A stretch of DNA of 6,064 bases. Source: Acidaminococcaceae bacterium UBA2453. Lineage in GTDB: Bacteria; Bacillota; Negativicutes; Acidaminococcales; Acidaminococcaceae. The position numbers were made by a program, and so were the translations under genes. Positions 1 through 6,017 of this stretch are shown piece by piece. The DNA lies in contig DDQB01000106.1 in assembly GCA_002342505.1 (NCBI GenBank), positions 1 to 6,064 of the forward strand. The letters run 5' to 3'. Numbering within the stretch: the stretch's first letter is position 1; each line of letters starts with the position of its first letter. Under the pieces are notes generated by a model. That model had not been told where the DNA came from and did no database searches. It saw nothing but the letters and a program-made list of their open reading frames with translations.

Positions 1-55
1 GCGGGCACGCACCGAAGCGTTCGTGACGTCTTATGAAGGCGGCATCACCCGGGCA

Positions 56-72
56 GGCTATCGCATAAATTC
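56..72 (-). repeat. Left copy of a 17-bp inverted flanking motif
   Basis: Minus strand reads GAATTTATGCGATAGCC immediately after the HD-GYP stop codon. It matches 15 of 17 bases of the plus-strand motif at 6018-6034, in inverted orientation. The rest of 1-55 is GC-rich and contains CCCGGG and GACGTC palindromes but no gene, and no hairpin followed by a T-run on the minus strand, so termination of the HD-GYP transcript is not visible here. Confidence 0.5.
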
Positions 73-3000
73 CTATTTTACTTTCCCATCATTTTTACTA
101 AGCAATTTTACTTCCTCATCAAAATCCATTGCAATTTTTTCATCCGCCACAAAACCGTTTTTCAGGATTTCGATCATGTCCGCCGCATACTTTGGATCCA
201 GCTGCGTGCCGGCGCATTTTTTCAGTTCTGCAATGACAACGTCCATATTGATCCCTGACTTATAAACCCGTGCGGAATACATGGCGTCAACCACGTCGGC
301 CACGGCAATCATACGACCGTATCTCGGAATATCCTTCCCTGCCAGTTTTTCCGGATACCCTTTCCCGTCGTACCGTTCATGATGGTAGTGGGCCCCGTCT
401 GCCAGCCGCTGATTCTCCATCTGCCCCAGGATGTCGGCACCCCGGATGGTATGACTTTTAATGACACTGTATTCCTCGTCAGTCAGCCTGGTCGGCTTAT
501 TCAGGATACTATCGGGAATGGCTATCTTGCCAATATCGTGCAGCAGCGCGGCATAATACAGCTCCCGCAGTTCATCAACAGACAGATTCTCCATTTCCCC
601 CAGTTTCAGCGTATACTGGGCAACCCGTCGGGAATGGCCGTTGGTAGAGCTGTCCTTGGCGTCAATCGTATTGGAAATGGTAAGGATCGTCCGCTCGGTA
701 AAATCCTCCTCCATCTTGCGCTTGGCTTCGGCCACCTCGGCCCGCTCCGCTTCCGCTCTTGCCTTTTCCGCCTCTGCGTTGGCCCGTTCCTGTTCCGCTT
801 TCGCCTTTTCGGCTTCCGCGTTGGCGCGCTCCTGTTCCGCCAGGGCATGCTTTGCTTCCAGTTCCGCCATCTGCCGGGCGATCGCCGCTTTTTCTTCCGC
901 TTCTGCCAGTTTCTTTTCGTTCCTCTTTTTCGTATACAGATAGGTAAACCGGATCAGGATCCATCCGCCCACAAGCAAAATCAAAGCCCGCATCCATGTC
1001 TCCTCCGCCAGCGTCTTCTTCTTATGGAACGATGCGGTCATCTCACTGCGGTAGGGCGTACTCCGGCTCTGGGCGATGACATGGAAAGTGTACTTGCCCC
1101 CAGGCAGGGTAGAATACTGCGCGGTATGCGTGTTCTTCCCCTCCACGTGGATCATCTTCCCGTCATATCCTTCCAGATAATAATAGAGATCGCAGTACGC
1201 ATCGTCAAACGACAGCACGCTGAATCGGATATCCAGCTGTGTAAAATCCTGCGGGATCTCAACTTCCCTGTCATAAGACATATTGGAAACGGACCCGTCC
1301 GGCATCTTGATCTGGATATTGTCGATCATGGCCCGGGGCAGCACAGCGCCTTCCCAGTTCTTTTGCGTATCCAGTTCCAGCACGTTCCGCGAGCAGGCAA
1401 GATACAGCCTGTGCTCTTCCGGGGAATAATAGTGGCAGCCATTCGCCGTCAGAGATGAGGCCAGCGAATTATCATACGTGGTCGCATGATAGGATTTCAT
1501 CCTTTCGCTTTTTTCCACCTTCGGATCCAACAGTTCTGCAGACCCCAGGCTCTGCACCATCCGGGAGGAGAACAGATACACCTTTTCTTCCGTCAGTTCA
1601 TCTGCGTAGGGAACGATTTTAAACAGGCTGGATACATCCAGGCTTCCGGTATCCACTTTGTTGATCGTTTCATCCTGCATGAAATAGACGCCTTTTCCGT
1701 TGCCGATCCACATACCGTTACGCCGCGTATCCCATTCCATGGAAAGGACCGAACCTAACCGCTCCCCGTTATCGGCCATGGGAATCGCCATCACCGTACC
1801 GTCAAGTTCCAGCTTATAGATGCCGTTGCCGTCGCTTCCCATATACAGATTCCCCTGGGGATCTTCGCATAAAGACAAGATCACGCCGTTTTCCACCGCG
1901 CTGGTATCCCGGTCATAGATCCGGTAAATGGAATTGTTCCGCATCAGCACAAGCCCGTCGCCGGTACCTACGGCAATATCCCCGTTCCGGCGGACCAGCA
2001 GCGTCCGGATCTTATTGGTGGGCATGCCTTCCGCTACGCCCCACTTCTGCCATGTCCCGTTTTTATAACGCAGCAAGCCGAACCGCTGGTATGTGGCGAT
2101 CCATAAATTGTCATCTTTATCTTTGGCAAAATAGCGGACCCGAATCCCGTCCAGCAGATCCGTCAGCGCATTCCGCACAGGACGGCGGTTGCGGTCAAGA
2201 ATATAAAGTCCTGTATCTGCCCCCATGTACAAATCGCCGTGATATTTTGTCACCGCATTGTACACCGTTTCCGGCGCCATGGCGACGGAGGACACATCCG
2301 TAAACCGGGTTTTGGCAATGTGCAGCGCCCCGCCGTTGGAAGATGCCAGCCAGTAACTTCCGTAATTATCCTGCAGCATCTGGTCAAAGGAAGCTTCAAA
2401 GACGCCGCCTTCCACTTTATGGAAATGCATGTCCCGGTCAAAAAAGCCAAAACCGTTCCGGGCGCAGAGCATCAGCCGGTTATCCCGGTCCTGATACAGG
2501 CACAGATGGTCTTCCGCGTCCCCGGTAGAAAACAGGGTGAAGCGCAGATTGTCCGGATTGGCGTATTCATTTACATAAGAGTCAAGACGCATCAGCGTAT
2601 TACCGGCCGTTCCCAGATACACGATGCCGTCTCTGTCGCAAAAGACATATTTGGGGAAATGGCCTTTAAAATACCGGCTGGCAAAATATGCCACCGTGCG
2701 GAAATTGTCCAGCAGGAACACATCCCCGTCGTAGGTCACGCCCCAGACGCGCCCGATATCCTCCGCCGCCAGCGACACCACCATATGGTTCTGCAGCCGC
2801 GGATCCTCGATCCAGCGCAACGGTTCCTTCTCTGTATCGCTGTATACAGCCACGCCTTTTGCAGAGGCAAGATACACCCGTCCGTCCCGATCCTCCGCCA
2901 CGGCTCTGACTGCGGGAATGTTCTCCTTTTTCCTGACCATCCCGCTCTCACTGCAATACAGCCCCTCATCCTTCGTCCCGATCCACATGCGCCGCTTCGA

Positions 3001-3315
3001 GTCTTCATATAAACAGGTAACTCGGGAAATCCCCCGGTTCTTCTCATCTTTCATCTGCTGGAAAAACTGCCCGTTATACCGCATCAGCCCGGCATCGCAC
3101 CCGATCCATATATATCCGTCGTGGCTTTGCGCCACCGCATTCGCTTCGTCGGAAAGCATGCCGTTCTGGTTATTATAAATCGTCTGTTTATAAGAAGCTA
3201 ACAGCGATCTGTAATTTTCCGCCTGCGCGGCAGCCGGGTCCAGGCACACATACAACAGGCAGGATATGATTGCGATGAATTTATAAAAGCGATAAGATCC
3301 AGCATACCATTTCAT
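73..3315 (-). CDS. Transmembrane propeller/Y_Y_Y sensor with cytoplasmic HD-GYP c-di-GMP phosphodiesterase domain
   Basis: Predicted 1080-aa sensor that hydrolyses cyclic di-GMP in response to an extracytoplasmic signal. Residues 1-32 form a signal peptide (hydrophobic core FIAIISCLLYVCL, likely cut after AAAQA). Residues about 45-650 carry some 14 two-component-regulator propeller repeats (examples: IWIGCDAGLMRY, MWIGTKDEGLY, LYMGSDGNGIY), fitting two seven-bladed propellers. A Y_Y_Y domain follows at about 660-750 (LYYYLEGYDGK, LPGGKYTFHV). One membrane helix lies at about 775-795 with a KKRNEKK stop-transfer, then an Ala/Glu/Lys/Arg coiled coil to about 875. The HD-GYP domain (about 872-1056) has H894, HD 926-927 followed by IGK, H955, HH 978-979, GYP 986-988 and D1007. 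There is no kinase, receiver, PAS or HAMP domain. The start at 3315 is chosen because GGGAG lies 8 nt upstream and the signal peptide begins there. In-frame ATGs at 3330 and 3432 are weaker; the latter has no ribosome site. The domain call is firm; ligand and activity are inferred. Confidence 0.93.
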   Translation of the reverse strand: MKWYAGSYRFYKFIAIISCLLYVCLDPAAAQAENYRSLLASYKQTIYNNQNGMLSDEANAVAQSHDGYIWIGCDAGLMRYNGQFFQQMKDEKNRGISRVTCLYEDSKRRMWIGTKDEGLYCSESGMVRKKENIPAVRAVAEDRDGRVYLASAKGVAVYSDTEKEPLRWIEDPRLQNHMVVSLAAEDIGRVWGVTYDGDVFLLDNFRTVAYFASRYFKGHFPKYVFCDRDGIVYLGTAGNTLMRLDSYVNEYANPDNLRFTLFSTGDAEDHLCLYQDRDNRLMLCARNGFGFFDRDMHFHKVEGGVFEASFDQMLQDNYGSYWLASSNGGALHIAKTRFTDVSSVAMAPETVYNAVTKYHGDLYMGADTGLYILDRNRRPVRNALTDLLDGIRVRYFAKDKDDNLWIATYQRFGLLRYKNGTWQKWGVAEGMPTNKIRTLLVRRNGDIAVGTGDGLVLMRNNSIYRIYDRDTSAVENGVILSLCEDPQGNLYMGSDGNGIYKLELDGTVMAIPMADNGERLGSVLSMEWDTRRNGMWIGNGKGVYFMQDETINKVDTGSLDVSSLFKIVPYADELTEEKVYLFSSRMVQSLGSAELLDPKVEKSERMKSYHATTYDNSLASSLTANGCHYYSPEEHRLYLACSRNVLELDTQKNWEGAVLPRAMIDNIQIKMPDGSVSNMSYDREVEIPQDFTQLDIRFSVLSFDDAYCDLYYYLEGYDGKMIHVEGKNTHTAQYSTLPGGKYTFHVIAQSRSTPYRSEMTASFHKKKTLAEETWMRALILLVGGWILIRFTYLYTKKRNEKKLAEAEEKAAIARQMAELEAKHALAEQERANAEAEKAKAEQERANAEAEKARAEAERAEVAEAKRKMEEDFTERTILTISNTIDAKDSSTNGHSRRVAQYTLKLGEMENLSVDELRELYYAALLHDIGKIAIPDSILNKPTRLTDEEYSVIKSHTIRGADILGQMENQRLADGAHYHHERYDGKGYPEKLAGKDIPRYGRMIAVADVVDAMYSARVYKSGINMDVVIAELKKCAGTQLDPKYAADMIEILKNGFVADEKIAMDFDEEVKLLSKNDGKVK
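757..840 (-). repeat. Tandem 42-bp repeat encoding the coiled-coil linker
   Basis: Two adjacent 42-bp units (840-799 and 798-757) match at 35 of 42 bases and encode AEQERANAEAEKAK and AEQERANAEAEKAR. A decayed third unit (AEAERAEVAEAKRK) follows. Each unit is 14 residues, exactly two heptads, so adding or losing a unit would keep both the reading frame and the coiled-coil register between the membrane helix and the HD-GYP domain. Confidence 0.8.
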
Positions 3316-3323
3316 TTTAACCG

Positions 3324-3328
3324 CTCCC
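3324..3328 (-). promoter_or_regulatory. Ribosome binding site of the HD-GYP sensor gene
   Basis: Minus-strand GGGAG sits 8 nt before the ATG at 3313-3315. It decides the start against the in-frame ATG at 3328-3330, which has only a weaker GGGAA upstream, and the ATG at 3432, which has nothing. The end of a potential hairpin (3332) lies only 3 nt upstream of this site, so leader folding could affect its accessibility. Confidence 0.7.
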
Positions 3329-3331
3329 ATA

Positions 3332-3419
3332 CACAGGTTCCCAAAAATCCGGAACCGCCACTGTGATTCGAAAGGTCGGCACGCAGAGAACTGAGTCTGC
3401 GCTGCCCTGGTTTTCAGGG
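3332..3419 (-). promoter_or_regulatory. Structured 5' leader of the HD-GYP sensor gene (candidate)
   Basis: A GC-rich block between the AT-rich putative promoter zone and the ribosome site can form three stems. Stem A pairs 3336-3341 with 3351-3356 (GGTTCC/GGAACC, 9-nt loop), extended by 3332-3335 with 3362-3365 around a one-sided bulge. Stem B pairs 3378-3387 with 3396-3406 (10 bp, one bulged base, 8-nt loop). Stem C pairs 3405-3409 with 3415-3419 (CCCTG/CAGGG, 5-nt loop). Stems B and C share bases 3405-3406, so they compete at that edge. The pairings are read directly from the sequence; a regulatory role is inferred. No textbook c-di-GMP riboswitch core was recognised in this orientation. 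Confidence 0.4.
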
Positions 3420-3432
3420 GTAAAGAGGACAT

Positions 3433-3491
3433 TTATATAATCTTATAATAATTTTATCATAAAGGCAGGCAGAAATAAACAAATTTCCATT
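3433..3491 (-). promoter_or_regulatory. AT-rich zone likely to hold the HD-GYP gene promoter
   Basis: The sequence turns sharply AT-rich here. The best minus-strand -10 candidate is TATGAT (3461-3456, five of six consensus bases), with a poor -35 (TTTGTT, 3483-3478) 16 nt away; TATTAT (3450-3445) is an alternative without a matching -35. Several overlapping options exist, so the exact start of transcription cannot be fixed. A transcript starting here would carry a leader of roughly 110-135 nt. Confidence 0.3.
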
Positions 3492-3519
3492 TTGAACCCG
3501 CATTCTTCTGTGCTATAAT
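3492..3519 (+). promoter_or_regulatory. Extended -10 promoter of the exonuclease gene
   Basis: The -10 hexamer TATAAT (3514-3519) is a perfect consensus match and is preceded by TG at 3511-3512, making an extended -10. The -35 candidate TTGAAC (3492-3497, four of six) lies 16 nt upstream. Transcription would start near 3526, leaving about 25 nt to the ATG at 3551. This argues against the in-frame TTG at 3533, which would sit only about 7 nt from the transcript end. Confidence 0.7.
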
Positions 3520-3550
3520 AAAGTATATTATTTTGAACAGGCAGGACAAG

Positions 3551-4261
3551 ATGGAAACAACTACGATCCCGATCTCACTTGAAATTAAAATAAAGAAAGC
3601 GGCGCCCCGACTGGCTGATAAATCTCTCAGCCCCAGGCAGAAACGAATCGCGCTGGCCAAAAAGAAACGTAAAAACTGGCGCAGACAGGTTCAGATGCAG
3701 GTCAACAAAAATGAGATCTTTATTCCGGCACGCTGTAACCTCGTCGTTTTTGACCTGGAAGGAGCCGGATTCCTGGAAGAAGATATCACCGAAATCGCAG
3801 CCGTCAAGGTATCGGCTTACGGCGAGATCCTAGACATTTACCAGCAGCTTGTCAAACCCATTACCAAACTGAACAAGCGCGTCGTCGCCATGACCGGTAT
3901 CACAGAAGAAATGCTGCAGGACAAGCCCGCGTTGCCGGAAGTGCTGGACAGTTTTTTTGCTTTTGTAGGAAACTGCCCGGTATTAGGACACGATATCGGC
4001 TACAACGATATCATGAACATCAATATGGCCTGTCGCCGGTTCCGGCGCAAAGACCTGTTCCTTCCCCGTTTCCTTGACACGGAGCGCATCGCCAAACGGT
4101 TGCTGCCCACAGAAACCGGAGGCAAATTCGGGCTGGACGCGCTGATGAAATATTACGACCTCCACACAAACTGCGAGCACCGGGCGCTGGCAGACTGTTA
4201 TTCCACCTTATCCGTTTATGAACGGCTGATACAGGAATTTGAAAAGAAAAAGCCTTTCTGA
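3551..4261 (+). CDS. DnaQ-like (DEDDh) 3'-5' exonuclease with basic N-terminal tail
   Basis: Predicted 236-aa exonuclease removing nucleotides from 3' ends of DNA or RNA; the substrate cannot be read from sequence. The RNase H-like exonuclease fold spans about residues 60-230. Motif I is VVFDLEGAG (D68, E70), followed by TEIAAVKV and the family hallmark MTGITEEML (114-122). Motif III is HRALADCYS (H210, D215), placing it in the DEDDh class. Motif II is unusual: GHDIGYND has Asn (152) where the family normally has the metal-binding Asp, with an Asp one residue later. Motif I also has GAG where TTG is usual. Residues 1-55 are a Lys/Arg-rich tail (KKKRKNWRRQ) lacking in minimal family members, possibly for nucleic-acid contact. 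The ATG at 3551 has AGGA four nt upstream and fits the promoter; an in-frame TTG at 3533 would add six residues but lacks a ribosome site. The stop lies in the downstream terminator. Confidence 0.88.
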   Translation: METTTIPISLEIKIKKAAPRLADKSLSPRQKRIALAKKKRKNWRRQVQMQVNKNEIFIPARCNLVVFDLEGAGFLEEDITEIAAVKVSAYGEILDIYQQLVKPITKLNKRVVAMTGITEEMLQDKPALPEVLDSFFAFVGNCPVLGHDIGYNDIMNINMACRRFRRKDLFLPRFLDTERIAKRLLPTETGGKFGLDALMKYYDLHTNCEHRALADCYSTLSVYERLIQEFEKKKPF

Positions 4262-4290
4262 CTTCAAAATCAGAAAGGCTTATATTTTTT
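4250..4290. terminator. Bidirectional intrinsic terminator shared by two convergent genes
   Basis: A perfect 12-bp inverted repeat, AAGCCTTTCTGA (4250-4261) and TCAGAAAGGCTT (4270-4281), encloses an 8-nt loop. On the plus strand it is followed by ATATTTTTT (4282-4290); on the minus strand by TTTTCTTTTC (4250 back to 4241). It can therefore end transcripts of the exonuclease and of the FAD gene. Both TGA stop codons (4259-4261 plus, 4272-4270 minus) lie in the arms, and each arm encodes Lys-Pro-Phe-stop for its own gene. Confidence 0.93.
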
Positions 4291-5952
4291 CATAATGGCC
4301 CGGGCCACATGATATCCGTCCAGCGCGGCGCTCATGATACCTCCGGCGTACCCGCAGCCTTCCCCGCAGGGGTAGAGTCCTGCGTGGGTCGCGCTCTGGT
4401 AATCTTTCCCCCGCACAATCCGGAGGGGCGCCGATGTTCGCGTTTCCACCCCGGTCAGGATGCCCGCAGGCCCGTCAAATCCCTGTATCCGACGGCCAAA
4501 GTAACGGATTCCTTCTTTCAGCGTATCGGTAACGTATGATGGAAGAACGGTATCCAGCGCCCATTCCGTCACGCCCGGACGGTAACTGGGAAAACGATCG
4601 GAAATAGCCGGCTCCTGATGCTGGCCAGCCTGCAAAGCGGTCAGCGCCGCCGTTTCTTTCAGGTACTGTTGCGCATCTTTCAACGAGGGGGCTGTCCCTT
4701 CCAGAAAACTGGTCACGCTTTGGGCCGGAGCCCGATAGCTCCCGCCGCCCGCTGCAAAGGCAAGTTTTTCGTATTTGCGCTGGAATGCAACGCCATCCAG
4801 CGGACCGCACCCAAAGTCCTCCGGAGTTACATTGACCACAAGGGCGCTGTTCGCAATGCCGCTGTCGCGTTTATACAGGCTCATTCCGTTCACGACCACG
4901 CCGCCTGCTTCCGAAGCCGCCGCCACGACCTGCCCTCCCGGGCACATACAGAACGAATATGCAGCCCTCTTTCTGTCTGCCGTATGGTATACAAGCGCAT
5001 AATCCGCGACCCCGAGACGCGGATGCCCGGCAAAATCGCCGTATTGCGCTTTGTCGATCAGGCTCTGGGGATGTTCCACCCGGACGCCAATGGAAAATGG
5101 CTTGCCTTCCATCCCGAATCCCCGGGCCGCCAGCGCCTGATAGGTATCTCTGGCGCTATGTCCGCATGCAAGAATCACCGCTTCTGTTTTTAACATAGTA
5201 CCATCGGCAAGCGCGAGCCCAACCAGGCAATTCTCTTTTGTAATAAAATCCACGACCTGCGTTTCACAGCGGATCTCTCCGCCGCAGCTTTCAATTTCCG
5301 CTGCCAGGCCTTCCACCATGGCGCGCAGTTTATCCGTACCCACATGGGGTTTATGTTCGGTCAGGATCTCCGACGGCGCGCCGGCTTTTACAAACGCCTG
5401 CAGGATATCCGTCATCACAGGATCGTTGACCCGCGTCGTCAGCTTCCCGTCGGAAAACGTACCGGCCCCGCCCATGCCAAACTGCACATTGGAAACCGGA
5501 TCGAACTGCCCTGTTTTCCAGAACCGGTCCACGTCGGAAACCCGCTGCCGCAGCTTCCGTCCCCGTTCCAGCACCAGGGGACGGTATCCGTGCCGCGCCA
5601 GTTCAAGCGCCGCTACAAGCCCGGCCGGCCCGGCGCCAATCACAACAGGGCGTTCTTCCAGCGGAATCTCTCCCAGTTGCAGCGGTTCCTGCATTGCAGG
5701 AACAAACAGGTTCACGCCCGGATGTTTTACCAGTTTCTGACAGACAGACTGCGGCGCCTCCACTTCCGCCAGCACATGATACATCAGCCCGATATTATTC
5801 TTCCTCCGCGCGTCTACCGCCCGATGCAATGCCTGCACATTCCGCAACGCGCTTTTCCGGATTCCCAGCTTGTCTGCTACACATTCTTTCAGCGTCTTTT
5901 CTTTTATCAGACTGACACGTACATCATTCACCCGCAGTTTTACAAGCGTCAT
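4270..5952 (-). CDS. FAD-dependent oxidoreductase, COG2509 type (uncharacterised dehydrogenase)
   Basis: Predicted 560-aa cytoplasmic flavoprotein; its substrate and physiological role are unknown for the family. Residues 1-90 are a small N-terminal domain typical of this group. The FAD-binding Rossmann core begins at VVIGAGPAGLVAALELARHG (GxGxxG at 106-111) and ends its first beta-alpha-beta unit at LERG (128-131). Family landmarks follow: NVQFGMGGAGTFSDGKL (155-171), SFCMCPGGQVVAAASEAGG (333-351), VNGMSLYKRDSGIANSALVV (354-373), and a C-terminal FAD-contacting segment, YPCGEGCGYAGGIMSAALDG (527-546). Length is normal for the family and I see no frameshift. There are no membrane segments or signal peptide. 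The start is supported by GGGG 7 nt upstream. It converges with the exonuclease gene and shares its terminator; it has no operon partner in this window, so the context does not suggest a pathway. Confidence 0.92.
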   Translation of the reverse strand: MTLVKLRVNDVRVSLIKEKTLKECVADKLGIRKSALRNVQALHRAVDARRKNNIGLMYHVLAEVEAPQSVCQKLVKHPGVNLFVPAMQEPLQLGEIPLEERPVVIGAGPAGLVAALELARHGYRPLVLERGRKLRQRVSDVDRFWKTGQFDPVSNVQFGMGGAGTFSDGKLTTRVNDPVMTDILQAFVKAGAPSEILTEHKPHVGTDKLRAMVEGLAAEIESCGGEIRCETQVVDFITKENCLVGLALADGTMLKTEAVILACGHSARDTYQALAARGFGMEGKPFSIGVRVEHPQSLIDKAQYGDFAGHPRLGVADYALVYHTADRKRAAYSFCMCPGGQVVAAASEAGGVVVNGMSLYKRDSGIANSALVVNVTPEDFGCGPLDGVAFQRKYEKLAFAAGGGSYRAPAQSVTSFLEGTAPSLKDAQQYLKETAALTALQAGQHQEPAISDRFPSYRPGVTEWALDTVLPSYVTDTLKEGIRYFGRRIQGFDGPAGILTGVETRTSAPLRIVRGKDYQSATHAGLYPCGEGCGYAGGIMSAALDGYHVARAIMKKYKPF

Positions 5953-5959
5953 TATTTTT

Positions 5960-5963
5960 CCCC
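5960..5963 (-). promoter_or_regulatory. Ribosome binding site of the FAD oxidoreductase gene
   Basis: Minus-strand GGGG (reading on into GGGGA) lies 7 nt before the ATG at 5950-5952, supporting that start. A TAAGAT element (minus strand, about 5971-5966) could be a -10 box, but I find no convincing -35 at the right distance, so the promoter is not called. Confidence 0.65.
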
Positions 5964-5981
5964 AATCTTATGAAACATTGA

Positions 5982-6015
5982 TTAACCAGAATTTCCTTAA
6001 GGAAGTGCTGATTAA
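5982..6015. repeat. Imperfect palindrome upstream of the FAD gene
   Basis: A perfect 12-bp palindrome, TTCCTTAAGGAA (5993-6004), extends to 17-bp arms with 14 matching pairs (5982-5998 against 5999-6015). TGATTAA occurs as a direct repeat at 5979-5985 and 6009-6015, 30 bp apart. The arms read GGAAGTGCTGATTAA outward on one side and GGAAATTCTGGTTAA on the other, which looks like two transposon-type terminal repeats facing away from a central TTAA. It could equally be a regulator-binding site for the FAD gene. Structure is seen; role is inferred. Confidence 0.55.
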
Positions 6016-6017
6016 AT

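Noticed and set aside
1..72. Intrinsic terminator for the HD-GYP transcript
   Set aside because: Weak inverted matches exist around CACG...CGTG and CCCGGG, but no stable stem is followed by a T-run on the minus strand. Any terminator lies outside the window.
379..1458. Long open frame on the plus strand inside the HD-GYP gene (359 codons)
   Set aside because: It is antisense to the coiled-coil, membrane and Y_Y_Y coding region. Its translation has no recognisable domain, and the Phe/Leu/Arg-rich runs mirror the Glu/Lys/Ala codons on the other strand.
2239..3012. Second long plus-strand open frame inside the HD-GYP gene (257 codons)
   Set aside because: Antisense to the propeller repeats, with no ribosome site, promoter or domain signature. 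Open frames of this kind arise from the GC bias of the true gene.
3332..3419. c-di-GMP riboswitch (GEMM class) in the HD-GYP leader
   Set aside because: It would fit the biology, but the conserved GGCAAACC, GACGCAAAGCC and tetraloop-receptor segments of that class are not seen in the minus-strand leader.
3316..3432. Extending the HD-GYP protein to the ATG at 3432
   Set aside because: That ATG has no Shine-Dalgarno site, the 39 extra residues do not look like a protein domain, and they would precede and spoil the signal peptide. The segment folds as a leader instead.
3533..3550. TTG start at 3533 for the exonuclease
   Set aside because: It has no ribosome site and would lie about 7 nt from the predicted transcript end; the ATG at 3551 with AGGA upstream fits better.
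5344..5973. Plus-strand open frame of 209 codons inside the FAD gene
   Set aside because: It opposes a firmly assigned FAD oxidoreductase, and its translation is Arg/His/Gln/Pro-rich without motifs.
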